Of a stretch of 64,000 nucleotides of DNA, positions 34,101 through 44,900 are shown one piece after another; position 1 is the stretch's first letter; the number at the start of each line of letters is the position of its first letter. Source of the DNA: Istiophorus platypterus (Eukaryota > Chordata > Actinopteri > Istiophoriformes > Istiophoridae); the NCBI GenBank assembly GCA_016859345.1, contig CM029129.1, positions 12,478,946 through 12,542,945 of the forward strand, read 5' to 3'. Made by a program: the position numbers and the translations under genes. The notes under the pieces were generated by a model. It did not search any database, had not been told where the DNA came from, and worked only from the letters and a program-made list of their open reading frames with translations.

Positions 34101-36388
34101 CTCAAATCAAACCTCAGAAGCCCACAGGTCCTGTGGCCTCTGGCTGACTTCGAGGAGCTGAAAAGACAGGTAGACATAAGGCATATGCATGAACCTTTGA
34201 GTTTAGTTGTTTGAACTCTGTCAAATCGAATGTTACAGATGTGCACGCCTCTCTCAGCAGCGTCAGTCTCAGTTCCTGATGCACCGCCGACAATTCATGA
34301 ACATTGAGAGGGAGCAAGTGAAGGAGAACAAACAGCACAGGAAACACCTCAAGAGAACGTTGAGGTGATGAGACCGCAGTATTTTCTTCAGTATCACTTC
34401 CTCTTAGTTATGTGAATGTTGAAAGGGCGTTCTATGCCAAAAGTACGTCATGGTATCAAAGAACAACCCTTTGTAACTTTGAAAGATCGCTGCCATGTTT
34501 TTTTGGGGGGAGGGGGGCACAGCAGCTTGAATTCAGCCTAGTTAAGGTCATTTATAATGTACAACAGTTGTAACAAGTATTATTATTTTGCCAAAATATA
34601 GCTTCATACTGTGTTTCTGTGTGGTGATATCATTTTTCTTAAAGCACCACCCAAAGCAATGTATTCTACAGTATTTTAGCCCCATAATTAATCTGTGTTG
34701 GAAACATACTAAGCATACAAACGAACAAAAATACTGGCGTATGAATGCCAATTACATGTGACAGTTCAGCCACAGTGAAAATCTCTAAAATGTGCCTGTC
34801 TTCACTGAAGGATAAAGGCAGAGAAAGAACAGATTCGTCTGGAGGAAGAGAGAAAGTTGGAGAGAGTTCAGCAACTCGCAGAGGCCAGAAAGAAACTGGA
34901 GGAGAGAGAGATGCTGATTTTGGAACAACTGAACCTTGAGGAGAAGAGAGCTGTGGAGCTGCAGAGGAGAAAAAAGGAGGAGAAAGGGAAAGTATCTGCA
35001 AGGTAATTAATGTAGATAAACTACTTATAGGTAAAGGTTCAGTTACTACCATAATGTATGTGCAAAAATGGTCAGACAGAATGTAAAGAGGTGGAAATCT
35101 TTACAGTATCAGAATACTCCTGCTAATATTAAATTTGATTCGTAATGTCTGAAACATTCTATATATAGCATTTTACAGCACTGCAAGGTTGGGTTAACAT
35201 CTGAACTGTTTGGTTTGGGCTGGTGGGAAAGCTGTTAGTCGAACTCTGGCGCAGATTAAACAACTGGACCAAGAACGTCTGAGAATTTTATCCTCAGTCA
35301 GCCTCATGCAGACTGGTGGTGTGAGAACAAAACAGGTTGGTCGGTTTTGTACATGAATTTGAAAGCTAAACTACTATCAAATTCATCTACTGGTCACGAA
35401 CCGTTAAGAAAGCAATTTCTAGATCTATAGGCTATACAAGATTAATTGGTTACAATGGTAATACCTATGAATGGGGAATTTCCCCTCATACATCATAAAC
35501 TGAAAAGGAGTAAAATCCCAGTTGTGTTGAGTTTTTGTTCTACTGCTTGTATTCCAGCTTTTCCCTGGTAAAAAGCGATTAAAGAGTGGAATGTAGCAAC
35601 CACATAGTAACTATCCCATTTGTATTGAGGTAAAAAATGCCTCTTTGTGCTGTTTCTGTGTGTTTGTCACTATTTATGTAGAGTGTCATATATTAGGACA
35701 TGTTGCAGTCTTGCAGATTAATAAATCAGTTTTTTTTCTTGCTTAGTTCCATGTAAACACTTAAGAAGAAAATAAACCCAAGAAGTTCAGTAAAGTGCAA
35801 CATTAGTTGCTGTTTGTCACTGAAATTAAATTTCTCCATGTGGGTCCATGTAGCCCTGATTATGCAGGACAATTTCAATCAAGTCGAGACCTGCCACTGC
35901 ATATAATTTCATTTATATTCTTGGTTTTGTTTGTGAATAGTCAGTAACAACACAAACCAGACTAGAGCTAAAATGGAACAATGTTCAATTTTTTCTTTGT
36001 TCTAGACCAAATGGATCTAAGTACAGGTAAACCCTAGAAAAAAGTGTAATGGCGTCACAAAGCGGAAGCTGCTCTAAATTAACTGGCTGATTGTAACTCT
36101 TGGCAGGTTCATTGAAGCCCTGAGAGCTCAAATGAAAGAGCGACTATCTCAGGAGAAACTGGAGCTCCCGCCTCTCTGCTGCTGTGCATCCTCTTTCTGG
36201 GAGTCACACCCCAACACCTGTGCTAACAACTGTGTCTTCCACAACAATCCCAAAGGTATTCACTACCACTAAGCTTTAGTGGAACTATAAATGAAAACGT
36301 TAAAAAACGCTTCACACTAATATTTTTCTCTTCCTCAGCGTATGCCCAGGCGTTACATTCAACAATGTTGAATTTGGATTTGCGGTAA
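28113..36388 (+). CDS. CCDC15: Coiled-coil domain-containing protein 15
   Basis: CCDC15 is a centriolar inner-scaffold protein. Exons read as 28113-28286, 29867-30016, 30238-30357, 31894-32010, 32131-32256, 34050-34169, 34258-34364, 34811-35002, 35239-35335, 35558-35592, 36006-36026, 36107-36255 and 36339-36388, with continuous phase and about 485 residues; the human protein is longer. Landmarks are VLAERNQAVVAVGAWVE near residue 32, charged helices (LLTEERQAERRRENEESL), a run of ten Glu in exon 5 (32170-32199), a long Lys/Glu/Arg coiled coil in exons 7-8, and a C-terminal FIEALRAQMKERL segment followed by the Cys-rich CCCASSFWESHPNTCANNC. The next gene is SLC37A2, as in human 11q24. Exons 9 and 10 have weak splice sites, so that part is inferred. 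A further exon could be missing between 32256 and 34050. Confidence 0.82.
28518..29195 (+). mobile_element. Tc1-like transposon, internally deleted, in CCDC15 intron 1
   Basis: Left-part motifs (GAGTCCACCTGTGGCAAAAC), the transposase phrase CCCTACGGTGAAGCACGGTG (28777) and the end region with GGGTCTGAATACTTTTGTAG (29001) come in the order of a typical fish Tc1-like element. At about 680 bases it lacks more than half of the usual 1.6 kb, and frames are broken. It is a fossil. Confidence 0.8.
30590..30925 (+). mobile_element. Degenerate Tc1-like relic in CCDC15 intron 3
   Basis: The segment contains AAGTGGCCAGAAGCATAT, CTGACCTCAGCCCCATACAA and GGGATGAACTACAACGCTGA, a diverged copy of the DNA around the last catalytic residue of a fish Tc1/mariner transposase (decayed P-D-L-N-P-I-E-type region). 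No usable frame remains. Confidence 0.6.
32170..32199 (+). repeat. CCDC15: Coding GAG microsatellite (poly-Glu)
   Basis: Ten GAG triplets inside CCDC15 exon 5 encode ten consecutive glutamates. Length variation here would keep the frame. Confidence 0.9.
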
Positions 36389-36445
36389 AGCAAGCCGGTG
36401 AACTTTGGTGGAAATTGCCTGGAAGAAATATGGGTTCCTCGCTGT

Positions 36446-36580
36446 CTGTTTAAAAGAACAGTCCAACATTTTTGGAAACACAGTGTAAGTTATCCAACCC
36501 AGAGTCAGATGAGAAGATGGATATCATTCTCATCTCTGCCCATCCAGTGCAGAGATAGGTCTAGGGTAGCTTTCAGCCTC
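36446..36580 (+). repeat. Dispersed percomorph repeat, fragment
   Basis: AAGAACAGTCCAACATTTTT followed by CAGATGAGAAGATGGATATC belongs to a repeat family also seen at 46063, 54245 and 57411 in this window. It lies in the CCDC15 3' region. Confidence 0.6.
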
Positions 36581-36599
36581 CAGACTGAAATTTGGAAAA

Positions 36600-38150
36600 A
36601 AAATTATAGATGGCTTGCCATGAAATTTTGAAGAGGACATTCCTGTTTTCCTGAAGTTGAATCCACATAACTTTGTTGATCCACTGATCTTTCATATTTA
36701 ATTATACAAGCAGGCTCAGATTTTCACTTATGCCGTAAAATATCTCAAAATCTTCCAAAGGTATTAACACAAAATCTGCCTCTTGAACTGGCATCTGGTT
36801 AAAATTTCTCTTAACTCAAGACTGAGTCCCTGAAAAACTAATGACATTCCCATCAGCCTAAGTCGAACTTTGTGTTTAGTGCTGATTCGCAAATGTTGGC
36901 ACGATAACTCACTAGTAAGACTGGTTAACATGCTAAACGTTGTCCCTGCTAAACATCAGCATGTTAGCATTGTCATTGTCAACATGTTAGTTTGTTGAAA
37001 AATTATGCACAAAGCACCACTGTGCCCAAATAAGCCAAACAGAGCAACTAGCGTGGCTGTAGACTCCAAGTCTTGTTCTGCTGTTTGTGAAGAACACGCA
37101 ATTTTTTAATACCATTTGGCTTTGATTATAAAAATTTATAATTATACAACTTCACAAGAATTTATCGTAGGTTTATGTATTAATAATTAAGGGATTTGAT
37201 TTTTATTCATTGTTGCTCTCTATATGCAATAATTGAAGTCAGTTTACAGGAGTAATAAAGCGTCTGGTCCTCAGTACATGTGTAGACTTGAGAATGTTCA
37301 TTTGAGGATTTGCTTTTTATAGTGTGGTATTTATAAGAATCTGTTATGAATCATGTTAATTTTAAAAAAATGAAGTCAGTTCCGTTATATTTTTAATTAA
37401 AGTTACATTTGATTTTTAATAGGTAAAGTCTGGAAAGTATATGGTCCTGTTAACAACTGCTGGTGTCCAAATGTTGCATTTTAAATTATCCGAAACTGTA
37501 GTTATATAAGCTGCTGTGTTATAAAGTAACACTCACCAGTTTCCAACTCCTAAACAGTTCACAGTTCAATAATAATAATAATGACTCAGATTTTTCTGAT
37601 AGTTCCTATATATTTGACTTTGTATTAAATACCAGTGGTGGAATGTAAATAAATGCATTTACTTAGTTACTGTACTTAGGTATACATTTTTAGGCACTTG
37701 TACTTGAGTAAGTTTTGCACATACAAGCTATTTCCCATTTATATCAATGAAGTTAGCTAAATAACAGAGACATGTGTCAGTATAACGCAGTACATTTCAA
37801 CAGCATCACCATCTATTGCCTCCAAAATGATAAAATCGCAGAGATGAATCAACGCCTCTGAACGGTCCAAATTAAACTGACCATTACAGCCTCTATGAAG
37901 GAAGGATTTATTTCAGGAGTGTTGCCTTAGATTGCATTAGTTCACGCTGATGAACTGGCAACTGAGAGTATCTGATCAGTTTTTAAAATATAATTGCACT
38001 GTTATAGATTAAAACGAAACTGAAAAAGGGTCACATGACTTGGAAGCTATAAGGAAAAAAAAGCTTTAGATTTATTAATAAATAAAGTATTAATATCCAA
38101 TGTTAAGCAGCGTGATTTATCGTTGTTTCATTTTGTTTTTGTTTTTTTTT
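36600..38150. other. CCDC15-SLC37A2 intergenic region
   Basis: Mostly AT-rich sequence without recognisable exons up to a splice-acceptor-like tract at 38140-38157. I see no RNA gene or clear transposon. Confidence 0.45.
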
Positions 38151-38157
38151 CCTTCAG

Positions 38158-38394
38158 TATCATTCTTATCCCAGATACCGTAAAGCCGCCTGTGCGTTAT
38201 CGCAGTCAGACGGTGACTTACAGCCGGTCCCTAACCCGTCTCGGCCGCGGAGGGGTCCGGCGAGCTCCGGTCGCCGCGTCCGTCCGTCGTCCGCGGTGCG
38301 GCCGGACCTCCGCCGCTTCCTGTCCGCCGTCACACCGGAAGAGGGCGGTCGTATGGCCGCCGGGAGGCTCCGTCTGGAAAACCCTCAAGAATAA
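38158..38394 (+). other. Candidate unassigned 3'-terminal exon
   Basis: A long T-rich tract ending CTTCAG precedes an open frame of 78 codons that stops at TAA 38392-38394, overlapping an AATAAA signal. The frame has strong G/C preference at third positions and a protein-like composition (for example RPDLRRFLSAVTPEEGGRM). It could be an alternative last exon of CCDC15, although no phase-0 donor for it was identified. It could also be chance openness within the GC-rich SLC37A2 promoter region. Confidence 0.35.
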
Positions 38395-38927
38395 ACACAT
38401 TTTTTCTAATAATAATGATCGTTTTCCATTCGTAGCGGACCCCCCCCTTCCCTTTTCTTCTTCTTCTTCTTTTTATTTTTTTTATTTTTAACCTGGACCA
38501 GCGTTAGAGCCTTATGGACGTAGGCTGGCTCTCCTGCCCGGTGCATAAAAACTCAGCCGCTCAGTATGGAGAACTGCTGGATGTTTACGGATCGCATCTC
38601 CCGTCGAGAAGCTAAACGGCTGCTGCTTTATTCTATTAGCATATAAACGTCCTTTTTTCCTGAGCTACCACTTAAACAAGTAAGCGTCTTGTTTTGTTGT
38701 TTTTTTTCCCCACTCCCTGTAATATCCGACTCTTTTTGACCCGCTCTCTACTGTTACAACCCAGTAGTAAGCGGCCGATCGCCTCCTGCTCCTCCGCCCC
38801 GCGGTTCGTCCCGGCGGCGCCCGAACTGCCCCCAACACGTCGAGGGTTGTCATGTCCGGGACCGGACTGTGATCGCTTCTGCGTAAAGTTTGACAGACGC
38901 CTCTCCGGTTCAGGTTTTTCAGCGAAA
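38200..38927 (+). promoter_or_regulatory. SLC37A2: CpG island, promoter and 5'UTR region of SLC37A2
   Basis: Two CpG-dense blocks (about 38200-38360 and 38750-38930) frame the SLC37A2 start. No transcription start site can be fixed from sequence alone. Confidence 0.5.
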
Positions 38928-41900
38928 ATGAAATCGCCCCTGGCTCCCGGCATACGACTTATCACATCGTTTTCTCGAGATAGTTGGTAAGTGTCCTTTT
39001 ATCGCCCGTTCCCATTGTTCTCTGCGATTTGCGAAGCAGCCGGTTAGTGGCATCTTCATTACAGCCTCTGGGGTTAAAAGAGATCAGCTGGTGTGTTAAC
39101 TTATCTCCTCTTTGTAAATGATTGGCTTTACCACGTCGATAACGCATTCTGCGGATTGGTATCGGGGGCTAGTGAACCCGGTGTGTTGATCATATTGCAA
39201 CTCTCATTACACGTTACAAACTCATTACTGCTGCTTGTTCTCGCCGGGTTCCTCATGTTCCCGGTGCAGCTGGGTTCCACCGTGAGAACCAGCTGCCACG
39301 CCAGACTCCCTTGGAAAAAAAAAGGTAATTTCAGGTAACTTCCTCCCTTATCGATGCTGGTTTGATCTTTAACGGATCGATACGGTCGTCGACAAAGGCA
39401 GCATTTCAGGAATTTGTAAAGAAACGGGGTATTTTATTTTAATAACATTGCGGGGATTAATCCGATCGCGATTCGGTAAGTAACTGCAAATATATATATA
39501 ATATTACATCAGTCAAGAGTCTGATGGTCCAAAAGTCGTCTAAGAAAGTCCGTTTCCTCTAGGAAAAAAATATAAATTGATGAGAAAATTAAAAAGAATG
39601 ATTAACACCCTAAATTGGTTTTATTATTTTTGTCCGACAGTGATTTTGTCCAAATAATTAATTTGTGTCTCGTAACTTTAACTTACCGAGCAAGGACATT
39701 AAGGCAGCTTCATGATTATGAGCTAGTCTGACAAGGACTAATAATTATTTTCATTATCAGGTTATCTGCCGATCATTATTGCAATTAAACGAATAATGTC
39801 GGTTTTATAAATAATCCGAAACATATGAAAATGCCCATCATAATTTCATAGAGCCCTTGGAGATGGCTCCAAACTCCAAAGACTTTTCTTCTTTTTATTT
39901 TTTTTATAACTATTAGTTAAGAGCATGAAAAATCATCAAATTCACACATTTGATAAACTGGAACTGTCAAATGTTACAAACATTTTTGCTTGAAAATTGA
40001 CCGAGGAGATAAATCAATTGTCAAAATAGTTGCAGAAAAATAAATCTCTGTCAGTTGTCTTAATTGATTAACTAATTGCTTAACTATTGGCAATAGTTTT
40101 ATGTAAAAGAAGTTAGTTTTTTTTATACTTTTTAAAATGAAAATCCCAATTACATATTGTACCTGGACTCAAACATTGATATACTTGCTATTCCTTCAGT
40201 GTTCTGTAGTAGTTCAGCAGTCTGTTTTTTTGCAGAATGCTTTCAAATATACTTTATATAATTAGTAGTGTAGTCACTAGAGTGCTGAATAGGTTGTGTT
40301 AATTGAAATGCTTTTTCACGGTGCCATGCCATGTCTCAAGGCTATGTGATAAAAAACACAATGAGAAGACAAAGAAGGTTGACATTGTGGAGTCATTTGA
40401 ATGTGCCATAAACTCTGCTCTATCTGTCTGTGAGGAACACTTGTACAATCTAATGCAAATGAATACATAAACCTTGTAATAAGTCATATCTTGGTGAAGT
40501 GACCCCTGGGGCTGGTATATAATTATATATTACATTATTAGACTGTTAACACTAATGCAATGATTTTTGAGTAGCATCTTGCTTTTGCAGCCGGTCAAAG
40601 TGGAACTAGTTTTATTACTTTGGGTCCCCTCCCAAACCTGAAGGCTCCTGAAACGATTGGTTGGGGAGGAGACAAGATAAAACAAACTACTGCAACAAGT
40701 TTTTAATACTTTTTTTAGGCTTGTCTCTACTGTTTGCTTTTTGCATAATATTGTTTTAGCTTTTTTGGTCCTTAAACAGCTAATTCAATGAAATCATCTG
40801 AGAAGTTTAGAGATTAAATTGCATTTGTGGTACTGAAAACATCTTAACATCAAAAACATGACAAGGATTCCCACCTAAACAGTGTTTTTTTTCCTAAGGG
40901 GCAACAAGTCACAAAGGATGAGAACGGTCTTGTTCTGCGACTGCAAACCTTCAAAGTTGACTGAAATGAATCACCATTTTTTTCTTTGTTGTCCTTACTT
41001 CTTTTTCAGTTTCCACAGTGTACACAATATAAATCTGAATGGCCAGCATTATAATTAGTTATGATATTACCATAAGTAGCTATTTAAAGTAATTTTATTT
41101 TACCACCACGTCTTCATTTCAATCTCTTTTTTGCAGGTATCGCAGTTTCATTCTTTTCCTCACCTTCATCTTCTACACAGCATACCATCTGTCACGGAAA
41201 CCAATCAGCATTGTTAAGGTGACTCGAGAAATCCATTTTTTTTTTAATCTACAGTTTTTGCATGATTTTTGCTGCAACTTGAAAGTATTATCCTTCGAAG
41301 CTACACTTTGTTGTAAACAGAAACAGATTATTTGTGATACAAGTTGTCACTGCACTTTATGGCAACTAACTTTGGTCTTTTCCATGATATGTCTGTGACT
41401 GGTACTGTTTTGTTTGCACTCCGTCATCTGCTTCCTTCAATGTTTTTCTCTCTGGTACTCAGAGCGAGCTGCACAGAAACTGTTCCACAGTCATTCGGCC
41501 AGCAGACCTTAACATAACCAATAATGCTACCTGGTGTGACTGGGTACCCTTTGGTAAGTAATTTACTCGTTGTCATCTATAGTCGGTTTGGATACTTCAC
41601 TGATGAGTTGACAATGCAGACAAGTAAAACATTGTGTTTTCTCTTAAGTTTAATTGGCATTGGTGTTTGAGAGTCACAGTTTGGCAGATATCTAAAGTAG
41701 TAGTATAACATTGTTAAGTATGCTGATTTTGAGTTTACTAACTGCAAAGGAAGTATACTATTAAGATTAGTATATAGCAAATACCATACACAGTAAGTGT
41801 ATCATATAGAATTGGGACACGGCTCTTCAGTTGAAATGACCTTGTGAAAGTAAACCTTACCTGTTGTGTGCTAAGCTTACAGACAGTAAGTGTGTTTGTG

Positions 41901-44900
41901 TTTAAGTTAGCAACTTGTCACCTGTGTCATCAGTTACCTGGTCTCTTTAGCTAAGTAATGTTACCTATATAGCATTGCTCAGCTTTAGCAGTTAAACTCT
42001 GTGAAAGTTGCAAACCCTCGTATATTACATGCAGTATCTTTGTGAAAGGTTTCACCAAAAGGGGTTTTAAGTCTTTGGCTAGTAAGTAAGCATAAGTAGC
42101 GAGGATTAATCTCCTGCCCTTCAAACCTCACACATACTCACTCATACAGTAGATAAGAATAAAGTACTGCAAGAATTTTTTTGTGGCCTTGTACCTGAAA
42201 CCCTAACCCTTTAGTAAAGCTGAGACCAAGTCCAGTCTCTGTATCCTGCCTCAAATCATCTCATGGATTCCTTTTGATTTAATATATTTATGGATCTATA
42301 AAACACCTCCATCCAAGATATAACCTCCTGGACCAGCTAAATCCCTCACTACATATAGATTATCTTATATTTTCATTATCATTAATGGATATTGGTATCG
42401 GTCTTCAAAATTCTGTAACCGTCTGTGCTAAGTCTGAGTAGATGAGAAAAAAAATGATCATCCTAATTATTCTATCATTTTTGGTATTAGGGTATCATTC
42501 GGTGAAGTGTAGGAACGCTCTCACTTCAGGCACATGTTCTCCCATCACTGCATGGACTTAATTCTTGGTTTGATTCCATCGCTTGGCTCTTTATTTCCGC
42601 ACACTCAAGTTTCTGTGTTGGTGGGTTGGGAACTTGAGAGAGTTAATTGTTTTATCTGTTTCATCTCTCTAGACCAAGACAACTATCAGACACTGTTTGG
42701 GGTTTTGGATAACTGTTTCCTGGTTGCCTATGCCATTGGCATGTTTTTCAGGTTCGTATGTGCAGTTGCTGGCAGACCTTTTTTACATTTTTTTTTCTTT
42801 GCTTGTGTGCTACATTGAGCCATAATCGTTTTGTTCACAGTGGGATATTTGGGGAGCGCTTGCCTCTGCGGTACTACCTGAGTTTTGGGATGCTGACAAG
42901 TGGATTGTTCACATCTCTGTTTGGCCTCGGATACTACTGGAACATCCACTCATTAGGATACTATGCCTTCGTCCAGGTAAACACCAATAGCATAAAATTC
43001 TTGACTTTCCTTTCTTCCCCGACTGGTTGTAAACACGGGAGGCAACTTGTTGATGGGATTGTCTGCTCTGTTCTGGTTATGAGCAAGATGACAGAGGTAT
43101 CATTTAGACATAAGGATTGTTATGTCAGCTGATCTGTCATACTGTCTGTCCTGTTGCCATTTGGCCCAGAGTGAGATAAGTCGACAACCACTGGCCACAC
43201 TGCCATGATTGCTATTTGGATAGCTGTGGTTGGAAAAAGAAGATTAAACTCCTATAAGACAATTACCATCATCCTTGACAGTCTAGTGGATGTAAAAAAA
43301 TCTGTAGATGTTGTACTTACTCTTCTGTTATTTTGAAAGTTAGCAGCACTGTAAAGCAGTTTTTATGAATCAGTCCCTGTTATGGTTGTATCGTGCACAC
43401 ATGAGGATACATATGTACACAAACAGGCACTTTGGCGATGTGATACTCTTTGTAGGTGGTTTTACACCACTATTCTATGGATAGACAGACTAGCAGGAAC
43501 ATGCAAAGAAGTATGTGTGAACAAACCATACCAAAGTGAACCGCATTTCAAATGGACATCTACCAGCACCTCTAAAGCTCATTAAGTAGCATATTGTATC
43601 TTGTTTATCTGTACAAAGACCAAAACCTGTGCACCCTAAGCACGTCTGGAAACCAGCACTGTAGCTGGAGATGCTGCATAAAAGTGCAGGGTGGATTGAT
43701 GATCTCTTGTATGTCTCAAAGTATTTACATCACCAAAAACCATTCTAAAATTGTTATTTTCACATTAGTTTGTATAGAAATCTCATCTAAATCTCAAGTA
43801 AGCTCATTTCCTAAAAAAGTTTAACTATTCTTTTGATAATGTAAATTGAGTCAATGTCTAGCTCAAGTTTGTATTTCGGAAGGCCTCAATTTGGGAGTGA
43901 CCGTAGGTTTACATCCTGTGTTTACATTTACAGAACTAGGAAGCTTCGATCGCTATAAAACAAGGTTTCATCCATTTTGGCAGGCAGAACTACTGCATAC
44001 AACAAAATCACATGAGCAGAGAAAGATGGAACCACAGACATAAGCTAAGCTGTGTATTGCTATCACATAACCAGATGTTTAGTCATACCAACACACAGTA
44101 AACAGGACTCATGGGGCACTCGACTCTATAGAAAATGAGCATTGGTCCCTGTGTATATTCATACACAGCACCTCAATAAAAAGAGGGATTGTCAGAAGAA
44201 TTTTGTTTCACTTCAGTTTTTGTTTAATGTCTGCATAACCAATAAGAACCACACCCATACACTAGGAATCAGGATGTACTCTTTCACTGTGACTTTATGA
44301 TTGAAATCAAGCTTAGAACTTTCACCTTACACAATCAGATTTTAGTCTTGTAAAAGCTGGATTACCTGAGAGACACTTAGGAAACATGTTTTGGACACAG
44401 GGTACTTTGCCATCTTGTGCATTAGGGTTACAGCTATTATATGATTATTCTCCTGTTTACTAATTGTGTCTCTAAAATCTCAGAAAATATTGAAACTTCC
44501 CATCATTGTTTTTCAGAGCCTAAGGTTATAACTACAAATTTCTAGTTCCAGAACCCAAAGATATTCAATTTACAGTTAATATGAAACAGAGAAAAGCTGC
44601 AAATCATATTTATGAAGTTGGAACCTGATAATGGCTGATGTTGTTTCTTGATAAATGACTGAAATGTTTTTATATAATATTAGTATAATGGGCAGTGCTT
44701 CCCACAAATAAGCTATTTCTGTGCAGCTCATCCACGTGTAATTGCTTTTATTCAGAAATTAAATTGTACCCCCCCCCTTTTTTCCCCTTCTTAAGTTTAA
44801 AAATGTAGTTAAAACTTCCCTCTACTTTTAAGGTCTGCAGTAACGATTTGTGTGCAGTTTAAAAAATGAAAAAAGACTTATCCCCATGGTCAAATTCCAC

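Noticed and set aside
34666..35052. 128-residue minus-strand frame
   Set aside because: Antisense of the CCDC15 coiled-coil exon 8, whose purine-rich codons leave the reverse strand open.
36398..36631. 77-residue frame after CCDC15
   Set aside because: It overlaps a dispersed repeat fragment and has no splice-consistent link to a gene.
38694..38927. 78-residue N-terminal extension of SLC37A2
   Set aside because: The upstream frame opens with TTG, not ATG. The ATG at 38928 begins MKSPLAPG, in line with the family start.
42534..42818. 94-residue frame overlapping SLC37A2 exon 4
   Set aside because: Only its 42673-42751 part is an exon; the rest is intron read-through.
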